This document shows positions 41,223 to 50,455 of a stretch of 64,000 nucleotides of DNA, in pieces. Each line of letters starts with the position of its first letter. The stretch's first letter is position 1. The stretch is from Congzhengia minquanensis (GTDB lineage: Bacteria > Bacillota > Clostridia > UBA1381 > UBA9506): positions 124,001-188,000 of the forward strand of contig NZ_JACRSU010000005.1 of assembly GCF_014384785.1 (NCBI RefSeq). Reading direction: 5' to 3'. Below the pieces are notes generated by a model. The model made no database searches, was not told where the DNA came from, and saw only the letters and a program-made list of their open reading frames with translations. The position numbers and the translations under genes were made by a program.

Positions 41223-42563
41223 TTGGCATTTGAAAACCTGTCGGAAAAGCTGGGTGCGGCGCTTAAAAAGCTAAAAGGCAAGGGCGTTGTAACGGAAAAA
41301 GATATTAAGGAATCGATGCGCGAAATTAAGCTGGCACTCCTTGAGGCAGACGTAAACTATAAAGTCGTGAAAGACTTTATTGGCAATGTGTCTGAGCGCG
41401 CTGTGGGGGCCGACGTGTTAGAGAGCCTCACCCCAGGACAGCAGATTATAAAAATTGTGAATGACGAGCTTGCAAAGCTGATGGGCAGCGACAGCGCCCG
41501 GATTGAGTTTGCAAAGAAACCGCCTACCATTGTTTTAATGGCGGGGCTTCAGGGTGCCGGTAAAACCACCTTCTGCGCTAAGCTTGCCGGATTTATGCGA
41601 AAAAAACACAATAAACGCCCGCTTTTGGTTGCCTGCGATATTTACCGTCCTGCGGCTGTAAAACAGCTGGAGGTTGTGGGTAAGCAGATTGACATTCCTG
41701 TGTTTCAAATGGGCACACAGGTTTCTGCCGTTTCTATTGCTACTGCGGCATTGGAGCACGCAAAACACCATGGCAACGATTTTGTAATTATTGATACCGC
41801 CGGCCGCCTGCACATTGACGACGATTTGATGCAGGAGCTGGAAGACATTAAGGCCGCGGTGAACCCCGATGAGATTTTGCTTGTAATTGATGCCATGACA
41901 GGGCAGGACGCCGTGAACATTGCCGAAAGCTTTAACGCGCGCTTAGAAATCAGCGGCGTGGTAATGACAAAGCTTGACGGCGACACAAGAGGCGGTGCGG
42001 CGCTGTCGGTTAAGGCGGTTACGGGCAAGCCCATTAAGTTTGCCGGTGTTGGCGAAAAGCTTTCCGACATTGAGGAATTCCACCCAGACAGAATGGCCTC
42101 CAGAATTTTAGGCAGCGGCGATGTGCTGTCTTTAATTGAAAAGGCACAGGCCGCCTTTGACGAAAAAGACGCGGCCAAACTGGAGGACAAAATCCGCCAT
42201 AACAGCTTTAATTTAGACGATTTTTTGGCCCAGATGCAGCAGATGAAAAAAATGGGGCCGCTGACCCAGATTATGAAGATGATTCCCGGCGTGAACGCCA
42301 AGGCCATTGACAATGCCGATATTGATGAGCGAAAGCTGGACAGGGTGGAAGCCATTATTAAATCCATGACCATGCGCGAGCGGGAAAACCCGTCTATCAT
42401 CAATGCCAGCCGCAAGCGCCGCATTGCCGCGGGCAGCGGGAACAACGTTTCAGACGTGAACCTTTTGCTGAAGCAGTTTGAACAGATGCAGCAGATGATG
42501 AAACAGTTTTCCGGCGGCGGTTTGGGAATGCGCAAATTGAAAAAGAAGAAAAAGCGCAAATAA
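41223..42563 (+). CDS. ffh: Signal recognition particle GTPase Ffh (SRP54)
   Basis: 446 residues. N domain, G domain with P-loop GLQGAGKTT, DTAGR, TKLDGD motifs, and a Met-rich M domain (QMQQMKKMGP … QMQQMMKQFSGGG). It delivers membrane-protein nascent chains to FtsY. The start is TTG 41223, giving M-AFENLSEKL, which is the usual Ffh N-terminus; AAAGGAGC is 9 bases upstream. A TTG two codons earlier is less well placed. Confidence 0.95.
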   Translation: MAFENLSEKLGAALKKLKGKGVVTEKDIKESMREIKLALLEADVNYKVVKDFIGNVSERAVGADVLESLTPGQQIIKIVNDELAKLMGSDSARIEFAKKPPTIVLMAGLQGAGKTTFCAKLAGFMRKKHNKRPLLVACDIYRPAAVKQLEVVGKQIDIPVFQMGTQVSAVSIATAALEHAKHHGNDFVIIDTAGRLHIDDDLMQELEDIKAAVNPDEILLVIDAMTGQDAVNIAESFNARLEISGVVMTKLDGDTRGGAALSVKAVTGKPIKFAGVGEKLSDIEEFHPDRMASRILGSGDVLSLIEKAQAAFDEKDAAKLEDKIRHNSFNLDDFLAQMQQMKKMGPLTQIMKMIPGVNAKAIDNADIDERKLDRVEAIIKSMTMRERENPSIINASRKRRIAAGSGNNVSDVNLLLKQFEQMQQMMKQFSGGGLGMRKLKKKKKRK

Positions 42564-42666
42564 AAAATAATTAAAGTAAAACAGGGGATTATCAAGGGGA
42601 GTTCCCCAATTGATTATGCTTGTTATTTTTTAACATACACAACAAATTGCAGGAGGTGAAACAAAC

Positions 42667-42912
42667 ATGGCAGTTAAAATCAGACTGAGAAGAATGGGTG
42701 CGAAAAAAGCTCCTTTTTACAGAGTGGTTGTTGCTGACTCCCGGTATCCCAGAGACGGCAGATTTATCGAAGAAATCGGCACATACAATCCTTTAACAGA
42801 GCCTGCCGACATTAAAATTGATGCGGAAAAAGCACAAAAATGGCTTGGCAACGGCGCACAGCCGACAGATACTGTGAAAGTTCTTTTGAAAAAAAGCGGA
42901 ATTACAAAATAA
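42667..42912 (+). CDS. rpsP: 30S ribosomal protein S16
   Basis: 81 residues beginning [19 protein letters not shown], standard S16 opening. ATG 42667 follows AGGAGGTG. Third gene of the SRP operon. Confidence 0.96.
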   Translation: MAVKIRLRRMGAKKAPFYRVVVADSRYPRDGRFIEEIGTYNPLTEPADIKIDAEKAQKWLGNGAQPTDTVKVLLKKSGITK

Positions 42913-42949
42913 TTGTAGGTTCTGCGGGAAACACTAAAAGGAGAAAAAA

Positions 42950-43180
42950 ATGAAAGAATTATTGGCAGTGATTGCGAAAGCATTGGTGGATGAGCCCGAC
43001 GGCGTTTCCGTTAACCAGATCGACGGCGAACAGTCAGTTGTTCTGGAACTTAAGGTCGCTGACTCTGACATGGGAAAAGTCATCGGCAAACAGGGACGAA
43101 TTGCAAAGTCCATCAGAACTGTGATGAAAGCCGCTGCAAACCGTGAAAACAAACACGTTGTAGTGGAAATTGTTCAATAA
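42950..43180 (+). CDS. khpA: KH-domain RNA-binding protein KhpA (YlqC)
   Basis: 76 residues with the KH GxxG loop as GKVIGKQGRIAKSIR. KhpA pairs with KhpB in cell-elongation and RNA control in Gram-positives. ATG 42950 follows AAAGGAG. In most Firmicutes rimM and trmD come next; here a terminator follows directly. Confidence 0.93.
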   Translation: MKELLAVIAKALVDEPDGVSVNQIDGEQSVVLELKVADSDMGKVIGKQGRIAKSIRTVMKAAANRENKHVVVEIVQ

Positions 43181-43181
43181 A

Positions 43182-43226
43182 AAACAGTCCGGCAAGCGGT
43201 TTTGCTTGCCGGGCTGTTTGTTTTTT
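43182..43226 (+). terminator. Terminator after khpA
   Basis: AACAGTCCGGCAAGC / GCTTGCCGGGCTGTT stem with following T6; overlaps the end of the converging hisJ-like gene. Confidence 0.88.
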
Positions 43227-44058
43227 ATAACCGTGCCAACGAAAATTCAGAAAGGGAAAGGGGCGCTTTGGGTGCACCCGCCAACGTATAGGCCGATTGA
43301 AATCCGCTTTTTTTCGCAAACTCTATGGCCGTGTCAAATGCAAAGTCCACCGCGTCTGCCTGGTGGCAGTCGCTTGAAATTATAATTTTTCCGCCATATT
43401 CCTGAATTTTTTTCAAAATCGGCACTGCTGGGTAGGGCGAGCTGCGGTATCCCCGCTGCATGGCCCCAGTGTTGATTTCAAAGGGTTTGCCAGATGGAAT
43501 CAGCGCGCGAAGCGCCGCATCCCACGCCTTTTCGTAACGGGGATTGCTTTCCGAAAACAGTTTTTCCCCCTCGTTAAATTTGGTGATTAAATCAAAGTGG
43601 CCAATAATGTCCGCTTTTGTTTTTTCCGCCACACGGGAAACCAGGGCGAAATAATCCTCTGCAAAAGCGTAATAGTCGCCGTGATAACCGCAGTGCACGT
43701 TTTCTTGAAATGCACAACCGTCCACAGAAAGAAATGCTCCGTTTTTCTTCACATAGTGCACCGAACCAATTAAAAAGTCGAACCCGTTCGTATCGGCTTC
43801 CGAAAAATAGTCCATTTCCAAACCGCAGTAAATGTCAATCTGCCCGGCATATTTTTGTTTTAAGCGGTTGATTTCCGCCCGATACTTTGCCGTGTCCTCC
43901 AAGCTCATGCAATAGCTTGCGTCAAAGGGCGTATAGGCGTGGCCGGAAAAGCCCAGCGCCGTCATGCCTTTCTCAATTGCGGCCAGAACCGTTTCCTCCG
44001 CCGTGCTTTTTCCGTCGCAGTATGTTGTGTGTGTGTGAAAATTAGACGTTACCATCAT
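43225..44058 (-). CDS. hisJ: Histidinol-phosphatase, PHP family
   Basis: 277 residues. Metal ligands of the PHP fold: FHTHTTYCDG, 'FSGHAY', 'GHFDLI', 'SSDCHQAD'. It removes phosphate from L-histidinol phosphate, the step before HisD. Its start overlaps the hisIE stop, so it is the last gene of the his operon. Confidence 0.88.
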   Translation of the reverse strand: MMVTSNFHTHTTYCDGKSTAEETVLAAIEKGMTALGFSGHAYTPFDASYCMSLEDTAKYRAEINRLKQKYAGQIDIYCGLEMDYFSEADTNGFDFLIGSVHYVKKNGAFLSVDGCAFQENVHCGYHGDYYAFAEDYFALVSRVAEKTKADIIGHFDLITKFNEGEKLFSESNPRYEKAWDAALRALIPSGKPFEINTGAMQRGYRSSPYPAVPILKKIQEYGGKIIISSDCHQADAVDFAFDTAIEFAKKSGFQSAYTLAGAPKAPLSLSEFSLARL

Positions 44059-44708
44059 TTCGTCATTTTCTCCTGCTTCACCTTTTTGTCAATCACATGG
44101 CGGGAGGCCAGCTCAGTGTGAATGTCTTCTAAGCTGATTCCCATTTCAATCATTAAGACCATAACGTGGTAACAAAGATCTGCAATTTCATAAACTGTTT
44201 CTTTTTTGTCATTTCCCTTGCCGGCAATGATAACCTCTGTGCACTCCTCTCCCACCTTTTTCAGAATTTTATCAATCCCCTTTTCAAACAGATAGGTGGT
44301 GTAGGAACCTTCTTTTTTGTCTGTTTTGCGGCCTGCAATCAGCTGCATTAATCCTTCCAGCGAGAATGCCGGCGGCGTTTCACCCGCATACACCAAATCG
44401 TTAAAACAGGAGTCTGTTCCCAAATGGCAAGCCGGGCCGTCTTTCTTCACCAAAACGGTCAGCGCGTCGCGGTCGCAGTCCGCCGTGATGGAGACAATGT
44501 GCTGGTAATTTCCTGAGGTTTCCCCTTTCAGCCACAATTCTTTCCGCGAACGGCTCCAAAAACAGGCGAGCCCCTTTTCCATTGAAATTTTTAAGCTCTC
44601 CTTGTTCATATATGCCAGGGTTAAAACCTTGTTTGTTTCCGCGTCCACCACGACGGCCGGAATTAACCCCTTTTCGTCAAACTTTAATTCGTCAATCTGA
44701 ATCAACAC
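44055..44708 (-). CDS. hisIE: Bifunctional phosphoribosyl-AMP cyclohydrolase / phosphoribosyl-ATP pyrophosphatase
   Basis: 217 residues: HisI domain (AYMNKESL … FWSRSRKELW … CDRDALTVLV, with Cys metal ligands) fused to a HisE helical domain (KVGEECTEVIIA … ADLCYHVMVLM). Catalyses steps 2 and 3 of histidine synthesis. GTG start follows AAGGAGG. Confidence 0.93.
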   Translation of the reverse strand: MLIQIDELKFDEKGLIPAVVVDAETNKVLTLAYMNKESLKISMEKGLACFWSRSRKELWLKGETSGNYQHIVSITADCDRDALTVLVKKDGPACHLGTDSCFNDLVYAGETPPAFSLEGLMQLIAGRKTDKKEGSYTTYLFEKGIDKILKKVGEECTEVIIAGKGNDKKETVYEIADLCYHVMVLMIEMGISLEDIHTELASRHVIDKKVKQEKMTK

Positions 44709-44725
44709 AAAATCCTCCTTTTATT

Positions 44726-45484
44726 TTACAGCCTTACGGCAATTCCGTTATCCCGCAGGGTTTCCTTCAGCTTTGGAATTGTAACCTCCCCGAAGTGGAA
44801 AATAGAAGCCGCAAGCCCTGCGTCGATTGCGGGAAGCTTTTGAAAAAGCTGCACAAAATCGTCAATTCCGCCGGCACCGCCGGAAGCGATTACCGGAACG
44901 TTTACAATGTCTAACACGGCTTTTAGCATGGGGATGTCAAATCCCTTTTTCACGCCGTCGGTGTCAATGGAATTGACCACGATTTCCCCTGCGCCCATGT
45001 CCACGCCATGCCGAATCCAGTCAAGGGCGTCTAAACCGGTATTTTCCCGCCCGCCGTTTTGAAACACGCGAAACACGCTGTCTACACGCTTTATGTCCAC
45101 GCTTAAAACCACGCACTGGTCGCCGTACCGCTTGGCCGCCTCCTCAATGAGCGACGGGTTTTTAATTGCACCCGAGTTAACGCTGACCTTGTCGGCCCCG
45201 CATTTTAGCACGCGGTCGAAATCCGCGAGGGTATTGATCCCGCCCCCCACGGTGAGAGGAATGAAAATGGTGGAGGCAACCTGCTTTAAAATGTCGGTAA
45301 ACAGGGCCCTGCCCTCAACCGACGCGGTGATGTCATAAAACACCAGCTCGTCGGCCCCGCTGTCACTATAGTATTTTCCCAGCTCCACAGGAGAAGACAC
45401 ATCGGACAGGCCCTGAAAATTTACGCCCTTCACCACCCTGCCGTCTTTTACGTCCAGGCAGGGAATAATGCGTTTTGTAATCAT
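44726..45484 (-). CDS. hisF: Imidazole glycerol phosphate synthase cyclase subunit HisF
   Basis: 252-residue TIM barrel, opening MITKRIIPCLDVKDGRVVKG; catalytic Asp in CLDV and later Asp in 'SIDTDGVKKGFD'. Uses ammonia from HisH. Overlaps hisA. Confidence 0.95.
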   Translation of the reverse strand: MITKRIIPCLDVKDGRVVKGVNFQGLSDVSSPVELGKYYSDSGADELVFYDITASVEGRALFTDILKQVASTIFIPLTVGGGINTLADFDRVLKCGADKVSVNSGAIKNPSLIEEAAKRYGDQCVVLSVDIKRVDSVFRVFQNGGRENTGLDALDWIRHGVDMGAGEIVVNSIDTDGVKKGFDIPMLKAVLDIVNVPVIASGGAGGIDDFVQLFQKLPAIDAGLAASIFHFGEVTIPKLKETLRDNGIAVRL

Positions 45485-46206
45485 ACTGCACCGCCTTCCG
45501 CAAGGTTTACAGCATCTCGAATCGAAACTGCTCCGGTGTAATAGGCCTTACCGATAATGGCGCCGTAAACGCCGGTCTTCGTTAAATTCTTAATATCTTC
45601 TAAGCTGGAAACGCCGCCGGAGGCAATAATGTTCATTTGATATTTTTCCGTTAACGCTTTGTAAAGCGCCAAATTTGTGCCCTGCATGGCCCCGTCTTTG
45701 GAAACATCGGTGCAGATTAAAGTTTTTACTCCGGTGTTCTGCATTTTTTCACAGAAGCTCCCGCAGGTGAATTTGGAGTTTTCCGTCCAGCCGCGAATTG
45801 CCACAAACCCGTCTTTTATGTCTGCGCCAACAACAATTTTATCGCCGAAGTTCTGAACGGCGGTTTCCACAAAGCCTTCCTCCGTTACCGCCGCAGTGCC
45901 TAAAATCACCCGGTCTACCCCCGCGTTTAAATATTGCTCAATGACAGAAAAATTCCGAATTCCGCCGCCGATTTCCGCCGACAGCGACGTGGAATTTACA
46001 ATCCGCTTCACAGTTTCTAAGTTCGGTGTGCCGCCTGTTTTTGCGCCCTCTAAATCCACAATGTGAATATGGGTCGCCCCCTCGGCCTCAAACCTTTGGG
46101 CAACCGTTTCCGGCTGTTTTTCATAAACCGTCATATTGTTGTAGTCCCCGCGCAGAAGCCGCACAGCGGCGCCTTCAAATAAATCAATCGCCGGAAGAAT
46201 AATCAT
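45481..46206 (-). CDS. hisA: ProFAR isomerase HisA
   Basis: 241-residue half-barrel-duplicated TIM enzyme: ILPAIDLFEGAAVRL (catalytic Asp), 'GGIRNF', 'GADIKDGFVAIRGW', 'DVSKDGAMQGTN'. Overlaps hisH and hisF by four bases each. Confidence 0.95.
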   Translation of the reverse strand: MIILPAIDLFEGAAVRLLRGDYNNMTVYEKQPETVAQRFEAEGATHIHIVDLEGAKTGGTPNLETVKRIVNSTSLSAEIGGGIRNFSVIEQYLNAGVDRVILGTAAVTEEGFVETAVQNFGDKIVVGADIKDGFVAIRGWTENSKFTCGSFCEKMQNTGVKTLICTDVSKDGAMQGTNLALYKALTEKYQMNIIASGGVSSLEDIKNLTKTGVYGAIIGKAYYTGAVSIRDAVNLAEGGAV

Positions 46207-46847
46207 TTGTGCCTCTCCTTTCCCGGTGCGCCAAGCTCGTGAAACGCCCTTAAAATTTTCATGCCCACATCCCCGCTTTTTTCTGGGTGGAACTGGCAGC
46301 CAAACACGTTTTTGTCCGCCGCCGCCGCAGTTAAAGGCGCGCCGTATTCCGCCGCGGCAATTACGCTTTGTTCGCAGTCGGCGCAGTAATACGAGTGGAC
46401 AAAATAAACAAACTCGCCCTCGTTCACATAACGAAAAAGTGGGCTTTTTGCTTTGTGTTTCGGAAAATGCAGGGCGTTCCAGCCAATGTGGGGAATTTTA
46501 AGCCCCTTTGGAATTACGTCGGCAATGGGGCGCACAGTTCCCGAAATCAGCCCTAAGCCTTCATGCTCGCCATATTCATAGCTTTTGTCAAACAAAAGCT
46601 GCATGCCCAAACAAATTCCCAAAATGGGTTTTCCTTTTTGTGCTTCTTCTATTAAAACCTTGTCGAGCCCACATTGCTTTAAGCTCTCCGCCGCATCGGC
46701 AAACGCGCCCACGCCGGGCAGAATAATTTTTTCGCATTGCTTAATAACTGCTTTGTCGCCTGTCACAACCGAATCAATCTTTTGCGAATCCAACGAGCTT
46801 TTCAGCGAAAACAAATTCCCAACGCCGTAATCAATAATTGCAATCAT
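46203..46847 (-). CDS. hisH: Imidazole glycerol phosphate synthase glutaminase subunit HisH
   Basis: 214-residue class I amidotransferase: nucleophile in LGICLGMQLL, later 'FGCQFHPEKSGD' with His-Glu of the triad. Opens MIAIIDYGVGNL. Confidence 0.95.
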   Translation of the reverse strand: MIAIIDYGVGNLFSLKSSLDSQKIDSVVTGDKAVIKQCEKIILPGVGAFADAAESLKQCGLDKVLIEEAQKGKPILGICLGMQLLFDKSYEYGEHEGLGLISGTVRPIADVIPKGLKIPHIGWNALHFPKHKAKSPLFRYVNEGEFVYFVHSYYCADCEQSVIAAAEYGAPLTAAAADKNVFGCQFHPEKSGDVGMKILRAFHELGAPGKERHK

Positions 46848-47438
46848 CTAAATCAAAACCCCTTTGGTAGACGGAATTTCATCTTTGTTTTTTTCGTCTA
46901 TTGCCACGGCCATGCGAAGGGCACGGGCAAAGGCTTTAAAGCTGCCTTCAATGATGTGGTGAGAATTTTTTCCGCTAAGCTGCTTTACGTGCAGCGTAAT
47001 GTTGGATTTTCGGATAAAGCCCAGGAAAAATTCCTCTGTCAGCTCTGTGTCGAAGTCTCCCACCTTGCTTGCGGGAATATCTAAGTCAAAGCACAGAACG
47101 CCCCGGCCGGATACGTCCGCTGCGCACAAAATCAGCGCCTCGTCCATGGGCAGCAGCATGTGGCCGTAACGGCAAATGCCGCGCATGTCGCCAATGGCCG
47201 CAGAAAACGCCTCTCCCAGGCAGATGCCCACGTCTTCCACCGTGTGGTGAAAGTCAACATAAGTGTCTCCCTTGCAGGCAAGCGTTACATCAAATCCGCT
47301 GTGTTTTGCAAACAGCGTTAAACAGTGGTCTAAAAATCCGCAGCCGGACTGAATTTCACATTTTCCCGTTCCGTCTAAATTCAGCGAAAGCGAAATGTCC
47401 GTTTCCGCGGTTGCCCGTTCGATTTTTGCTGTTCTCAT
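46848..47438 (-). CDS. hisB: Imidazoleglycerol-phosphate dehydratase HisB
   Basis: 196 residues with metal-binding HHTVEDVGICLGEA and 'SHHIIEGSFKAFARALR'. Monofunctional (no phosphatase domain); the phosphatase is the separate PHP protein. Overlaps hisC by ATGA. Confidence 0.95.
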   Translation of the reverse strand: MRTAKIERATAETDISLSLNLDGTGKCEIQSGCGFLDHCLTLFAKHSGFDVTLACKGDTYVDFHHTVEDVGICLGEAFSAAIGDMRGICRYGHMLLPMDEALILCAADVSGRGVLCFDLDIPASKVGDFDTELTEEFFLGFIRKSNITLHVKQLSGKNSHHIIEGSFKAFARALRMAVAIDEKNKDEIPSTKGVLI

Positions 47439-48511
47439 TGTTCCACCTGACTTTCTTTTTCTATTGTTTTTAAAGCTTCAATCAGCGCATTCATCTGCTC
47501 TTTTGTTCCCACGGTAATCCGGTTAAAATCCGCGATTTCCGGCGTATTAAAATGGCGCACCAAAATGCCCTTTTCCCGCAGTTTTCTGTAAATATATTCT
47601 CCGCTTACGCCCCTTTTTTTCACAAACAAAAAGTTTGCCGCGGAATCGGTTACGAAAAAGCCTTGTTTTTTTAATTCTGCTTTGGCAAATTCCCTTACTT
47701 TTACAATTTCGCCGCATTTTTCTTTGTAATATGCCGGGGAATTTACCGCCGCGGCACCTGCCAAGAGCGACAGACGGTTAATGCTGTAGGGATTGGTGGA
47801 ATATTTTATTTTTTCTAAATCCGCAATTAAATCCTTGTTCCCCACGGCAAAGCCCAGCCGTGCGCCGGCTAAGCTGCGGGATTTTGAAAAGGTCTGAACC
47901 ACCAGCAAATTGTCATACTTGCTCACCAGCGGCGCGCAGGACGTTCCGCCGAAATCAATGTATGCCTCGTCAATTAAAACCACGTTATCCGGATTATTTT
48001 TTACAATCGCTTCTACCTGCTCTGTGGATAACATCAGCCCCGTCGGCGCATTGGGGTTTGCAATTACCACAAGGGCGTTTTTATGATAATAGTCCTCCGG
48101 ACTGATGGTAAAATCTTTATTTAACGAAATCGTTTCATAGTCTATGCCGTGGAGCTGGGAAAAAACTTTGTAAAAACCGTATGTAATGCTGGGAAAAACC
48201 GCTTTTCCACCCAAACCTGCAAAGGCCATGAACGCAAAGTTTAAAATATCGTCCGACCCGTTGGAAACAAATATGTTTTCCCTGCTTGTGTGAAAGCTTT
48301 CGGCCAGCGCATCACGCAGCGCGCCGCACTCCGGGTCGGGATAAAGCCGCAGTTTTTCCGTTTCCTCTTTCGTTACCGCCGCAATTACCGCATCTGACGG
48401 GGGAAAAGGCGACTCGTTGGTGTTTAATTTAATATACGCCATGTCGGTAGGCTGTTCGCCGGGAACATAGGCTTCAAGCCCCTGATAGCACGCATTTAAA
48501 AATCTGCTCAT
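47435..48511 (-). CDS. hisC: Histidinol-phosphate aminotransferase HisC
   Basis: 358-residue PLP enzyme: 'NTNESPFPPS', 'NGSDDILN', 'DEAYIDFG', and the PLP Lys in TFSKSRSLAGARLG. ATG 48511 is used; a TTG one codon earlier is in frame. Confidence 0.93.
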   Translation of the reverse strand: MSRFLNACYQGLEAYVPGEQPTDMAYIKLNTNESPFPPSDAVIAAVTKEETEKLRLYPDPECGALRDALAESFHTSRENIFVSNGSDDILNFAFMAFAGLGGKAVFPSITYGFYKVFSQLHGIDYETISLNKDFTISPEDYYHKNALVVIANPNAPTGLMLSTEQVEAIVKNNPDNVVLIDEAYIDFGGTSCAPLVSKYDNLLVVQTFSKSRSLAGARLGFAVGNKDLIADLEKIKYSTNPYSINRLSLLAGAAAVNSPAYYKEKCGEIVKVREFAKAELKKQGFFVTDSAANFLFVKKRGVSGEYIYRKLREKGILVRHFNTPEIADFNRITVGTKEQMNALIEALKTIEKESQVEQ

Positions 48512-48523
48512 CAAAACGCCCCC

Positions 48524-49813
48524 TTAACGCTTGCTTTTTCTCACGGTTGCGCTTCTTGCATGAGCCGAAAGCCCCTCTTTTTCTGCAAAATATGCCACCT
48601 TGTCGGCAATTTTTGAAAACGCTTCATCCGTATAATAGGTATATTGAGATTTTTTCACAAAATCGTCCACCGAAAGCGGGCTTGAAAACCGTGCCGTGCC
48701 GCTGGTGGGCAGGGTGTGGTTGGGGCCTGCAAAATAGTCCCCCAGCGCTTCGGGGCAGAACCGGCCCATAAAAATAGAGCCTGCATTTTTAATTTTATCT
48801 AAATAATCAAAGGGATTATCCATGCACAGCTCCAGGTGCTCCGGAGCAATTTCGTTGGCTACGGAAATTGCATCTGCAATGGAGCTTGTCACAATAATTT
48901 TCCCATTGCTTTCAATAGACGCCCGGGCGATTTCTTCCCTTGGGAGCGAAGACAGCTGCATTTCAATTTCCTGCTGCACAGCAACAGCCAATTCTTGACT
49001 CGTGCAAATCAGCACGGCGCTGGCGTTTTTGTCGTGCTCTGCCTGGGATAAAAGGTCTGCCGCCACATATTTTGGATTGCTTTTTTCATCCGCGACAACT
49101 AAAATTTCGCTGGGACCGGCAATCATATCAATTGCCACCCTGCCGAACACCTGGCGTTTTGCCTCGGCAACATAGGCGTTGCCCGGGCCGACAATTTTGT
49201 CCACCTTCGGAACAGACTCCGTTCCGTAGGCAAGCGCCGCCACGGCCTGGGCGCCGCCGATTTTAAAAACGCGGTCTACCCCGGCGATTTTTGCCGCCGC
49301 TAAAATGGCGGGATTCACGCTTCCGCCGGTGGGCGGCGTGACCATAACAATTTCTTTTACTCCGGCGATTTTTGCCGGAATTGCGTTCATCAGCACCGAC
49401 GAGGGATAGGCCGCCGTGCCGCCGGGCACATAAAGCCCGACCTTTTCGATTGGAATAATCTTCTGGCCCGTTACCACGCCGTCTGTTTCGTTGATAATAA
49501 AGCTGCTGCGCACCTGGCGGGAGTGGAACTGTGTGATGTTTTCCTTCGCTTCGGAAAGCACCTTGATAAAGGTTTCGTCCATTTGCGCAAAGGCTGCATC
49601 TATCTCGCTTTGCGGCACCTCAAGGCTGTCTAAAACGGCTTTGTCGAACTTTTCGCAGTAGGCAAAAAGTGCGCTGTCGCCCTCTTCCCTTACGGTTTTG
49701 ATAATTTCCGAAACCACATCTGCCACGTTCGTCTGTTCTTCTGCCTGCGCAAAAATTTCGTCGCGGGTAATTTTGTCACAGCGAATTTTATCATAATTTA
49801 AAATCTGTATCAT
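48524..49813 (-). CDS. hisD: Histidinol dehydrogenase HisD
   Basis: 429 residues: 'VPGGTAAYPSSVLMNAIPA', 'GPGNAYVAEAKR', 'GPSEILV', 'SQAEHDKNA', 'APEHLEL', the zinc-enzyme pattern for the last two oxidations to histidine. Confidence 0.95.
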   Translation of the reverse strand: MIQILNYDKIRCDKITRDEIFAQAEEQTNVADVVSEIIKTVREEGDSALFAYCEKFDKAVLDSLEVPQSEIDAAFAQMDETFIKVLSEAKENITQFHSRQVRSSFIINETDGVVTGQKIIPIEKVGLYVPGGTAAYPSSVLMNAIPAKIAGVKEIVMVTPPTGGSVNPAILAAAKIAGVDRVFKIGGAQAVAALAYGTESVPKVDKIVGPGNAYVAEAKRQVFGRVAIDMIAGPSEILVVADEKSNPKYVAADLLSQAEHDKNASAVLICTSQELAVAVQQEIEMQLSSLPREEIARASIESNGKIIVTSSIADAISVANEIAPEHLELCMDNPFDYLDKIKNAGSIFMGRFCPEALGDYFAGPNHTLPTSGTARFSSPLSVDDFVKKSQYTYYTDEAFSKIADKVAYFAEKEGLSAHARSATVRKSKR

Positions 49814-49819
49814 TGTTTT

Positions 49820-50455
49820 TTACCTCGTTTCCTCACACTGAACCTTTAACGCGTTCATAACCTTTTTTATCTGACTGTTTTTAAACTTAAAGCTCGCCTT
49901 GTTGCAAACCAGCCTTGCGGAAACCGGCACCACCGTTTCTGTGGGTTCTAAATCGTTTTCTTTTAACGTCGTTCCCGTTTCAACAATGTCCACAATTACA
50001 TCGGAAAGGTCTAAAATCGGCGCCAGTTCAATGGAGCCGTTGAGTTTGATAATGTCAATGTCGCGTCCCTTTTTCTCATAAAATTCCCTTGCAATGTTGG
50101 GAAATTTTGTTGCCACGCGAAGGGTTCTGTCTGTGTGGTCGCGAAAACCCTTTTTCGCCGCCACAGCCATGCGGCACACGCCGATGTTCAAATCCAGAAG
50201 TTCATACACATCGGGTTTATATTCCAGCAAAATGTCTTTTCCCGCTATGCCGATATCCGCCGCACCGCGCTCAACATAAATAGCCACGTCGGAGGGCTTC
50301 ACCCAAAAATATCGAATGCCGGCCTGTTCGCTTTCAAAAATCAGGCGCCGGTCGTTTTCCTTTGTTTCGGGGCACGAAAAGCCTGCCTGGTCTAACATGT
50401 TTAAAACCTTTTCCCCCAGTCTGCCTTTGGGCAGGGCGATGTTAACCGTTTTCAA
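49820..50455 (-). CDS. hisG: ATP phosphoribosyltransferase catalytic subunit, short form
   Basis: 211 residues, short HisG lacking the regulatory domain, opening NIALPKGRLGEKVL, with 'DIVETGTTLKENDL' PRPP loop. Needs HisZ, encoded directly upstream and overlapping. Confidence 0.95.
   Translation of the reverse strand: MKTVNIALPKGRLGEKVLNMLDQAGFSCPETKENDRRLIFESEQAGIRYFWVKPSDVAIYVERGAADIGIAGKDILLEYKPDVYELLDLNIGVCRMAVAAKKGFRDHTDRTLRVATKFPNIAREFYEKKGRDIDIIKLNGSIELAPILDLSDVIVDIVETGTTLKENDLEPTETVVPVSARLVCNKASFKFKNSQIKKVMNALKVQCEETR

Noticed and set aside
41705-42595. 296-codon minus-strand ORF opposite ffh
   Set aside because: Antisense shadow of ffh; no ribosome site or family match.
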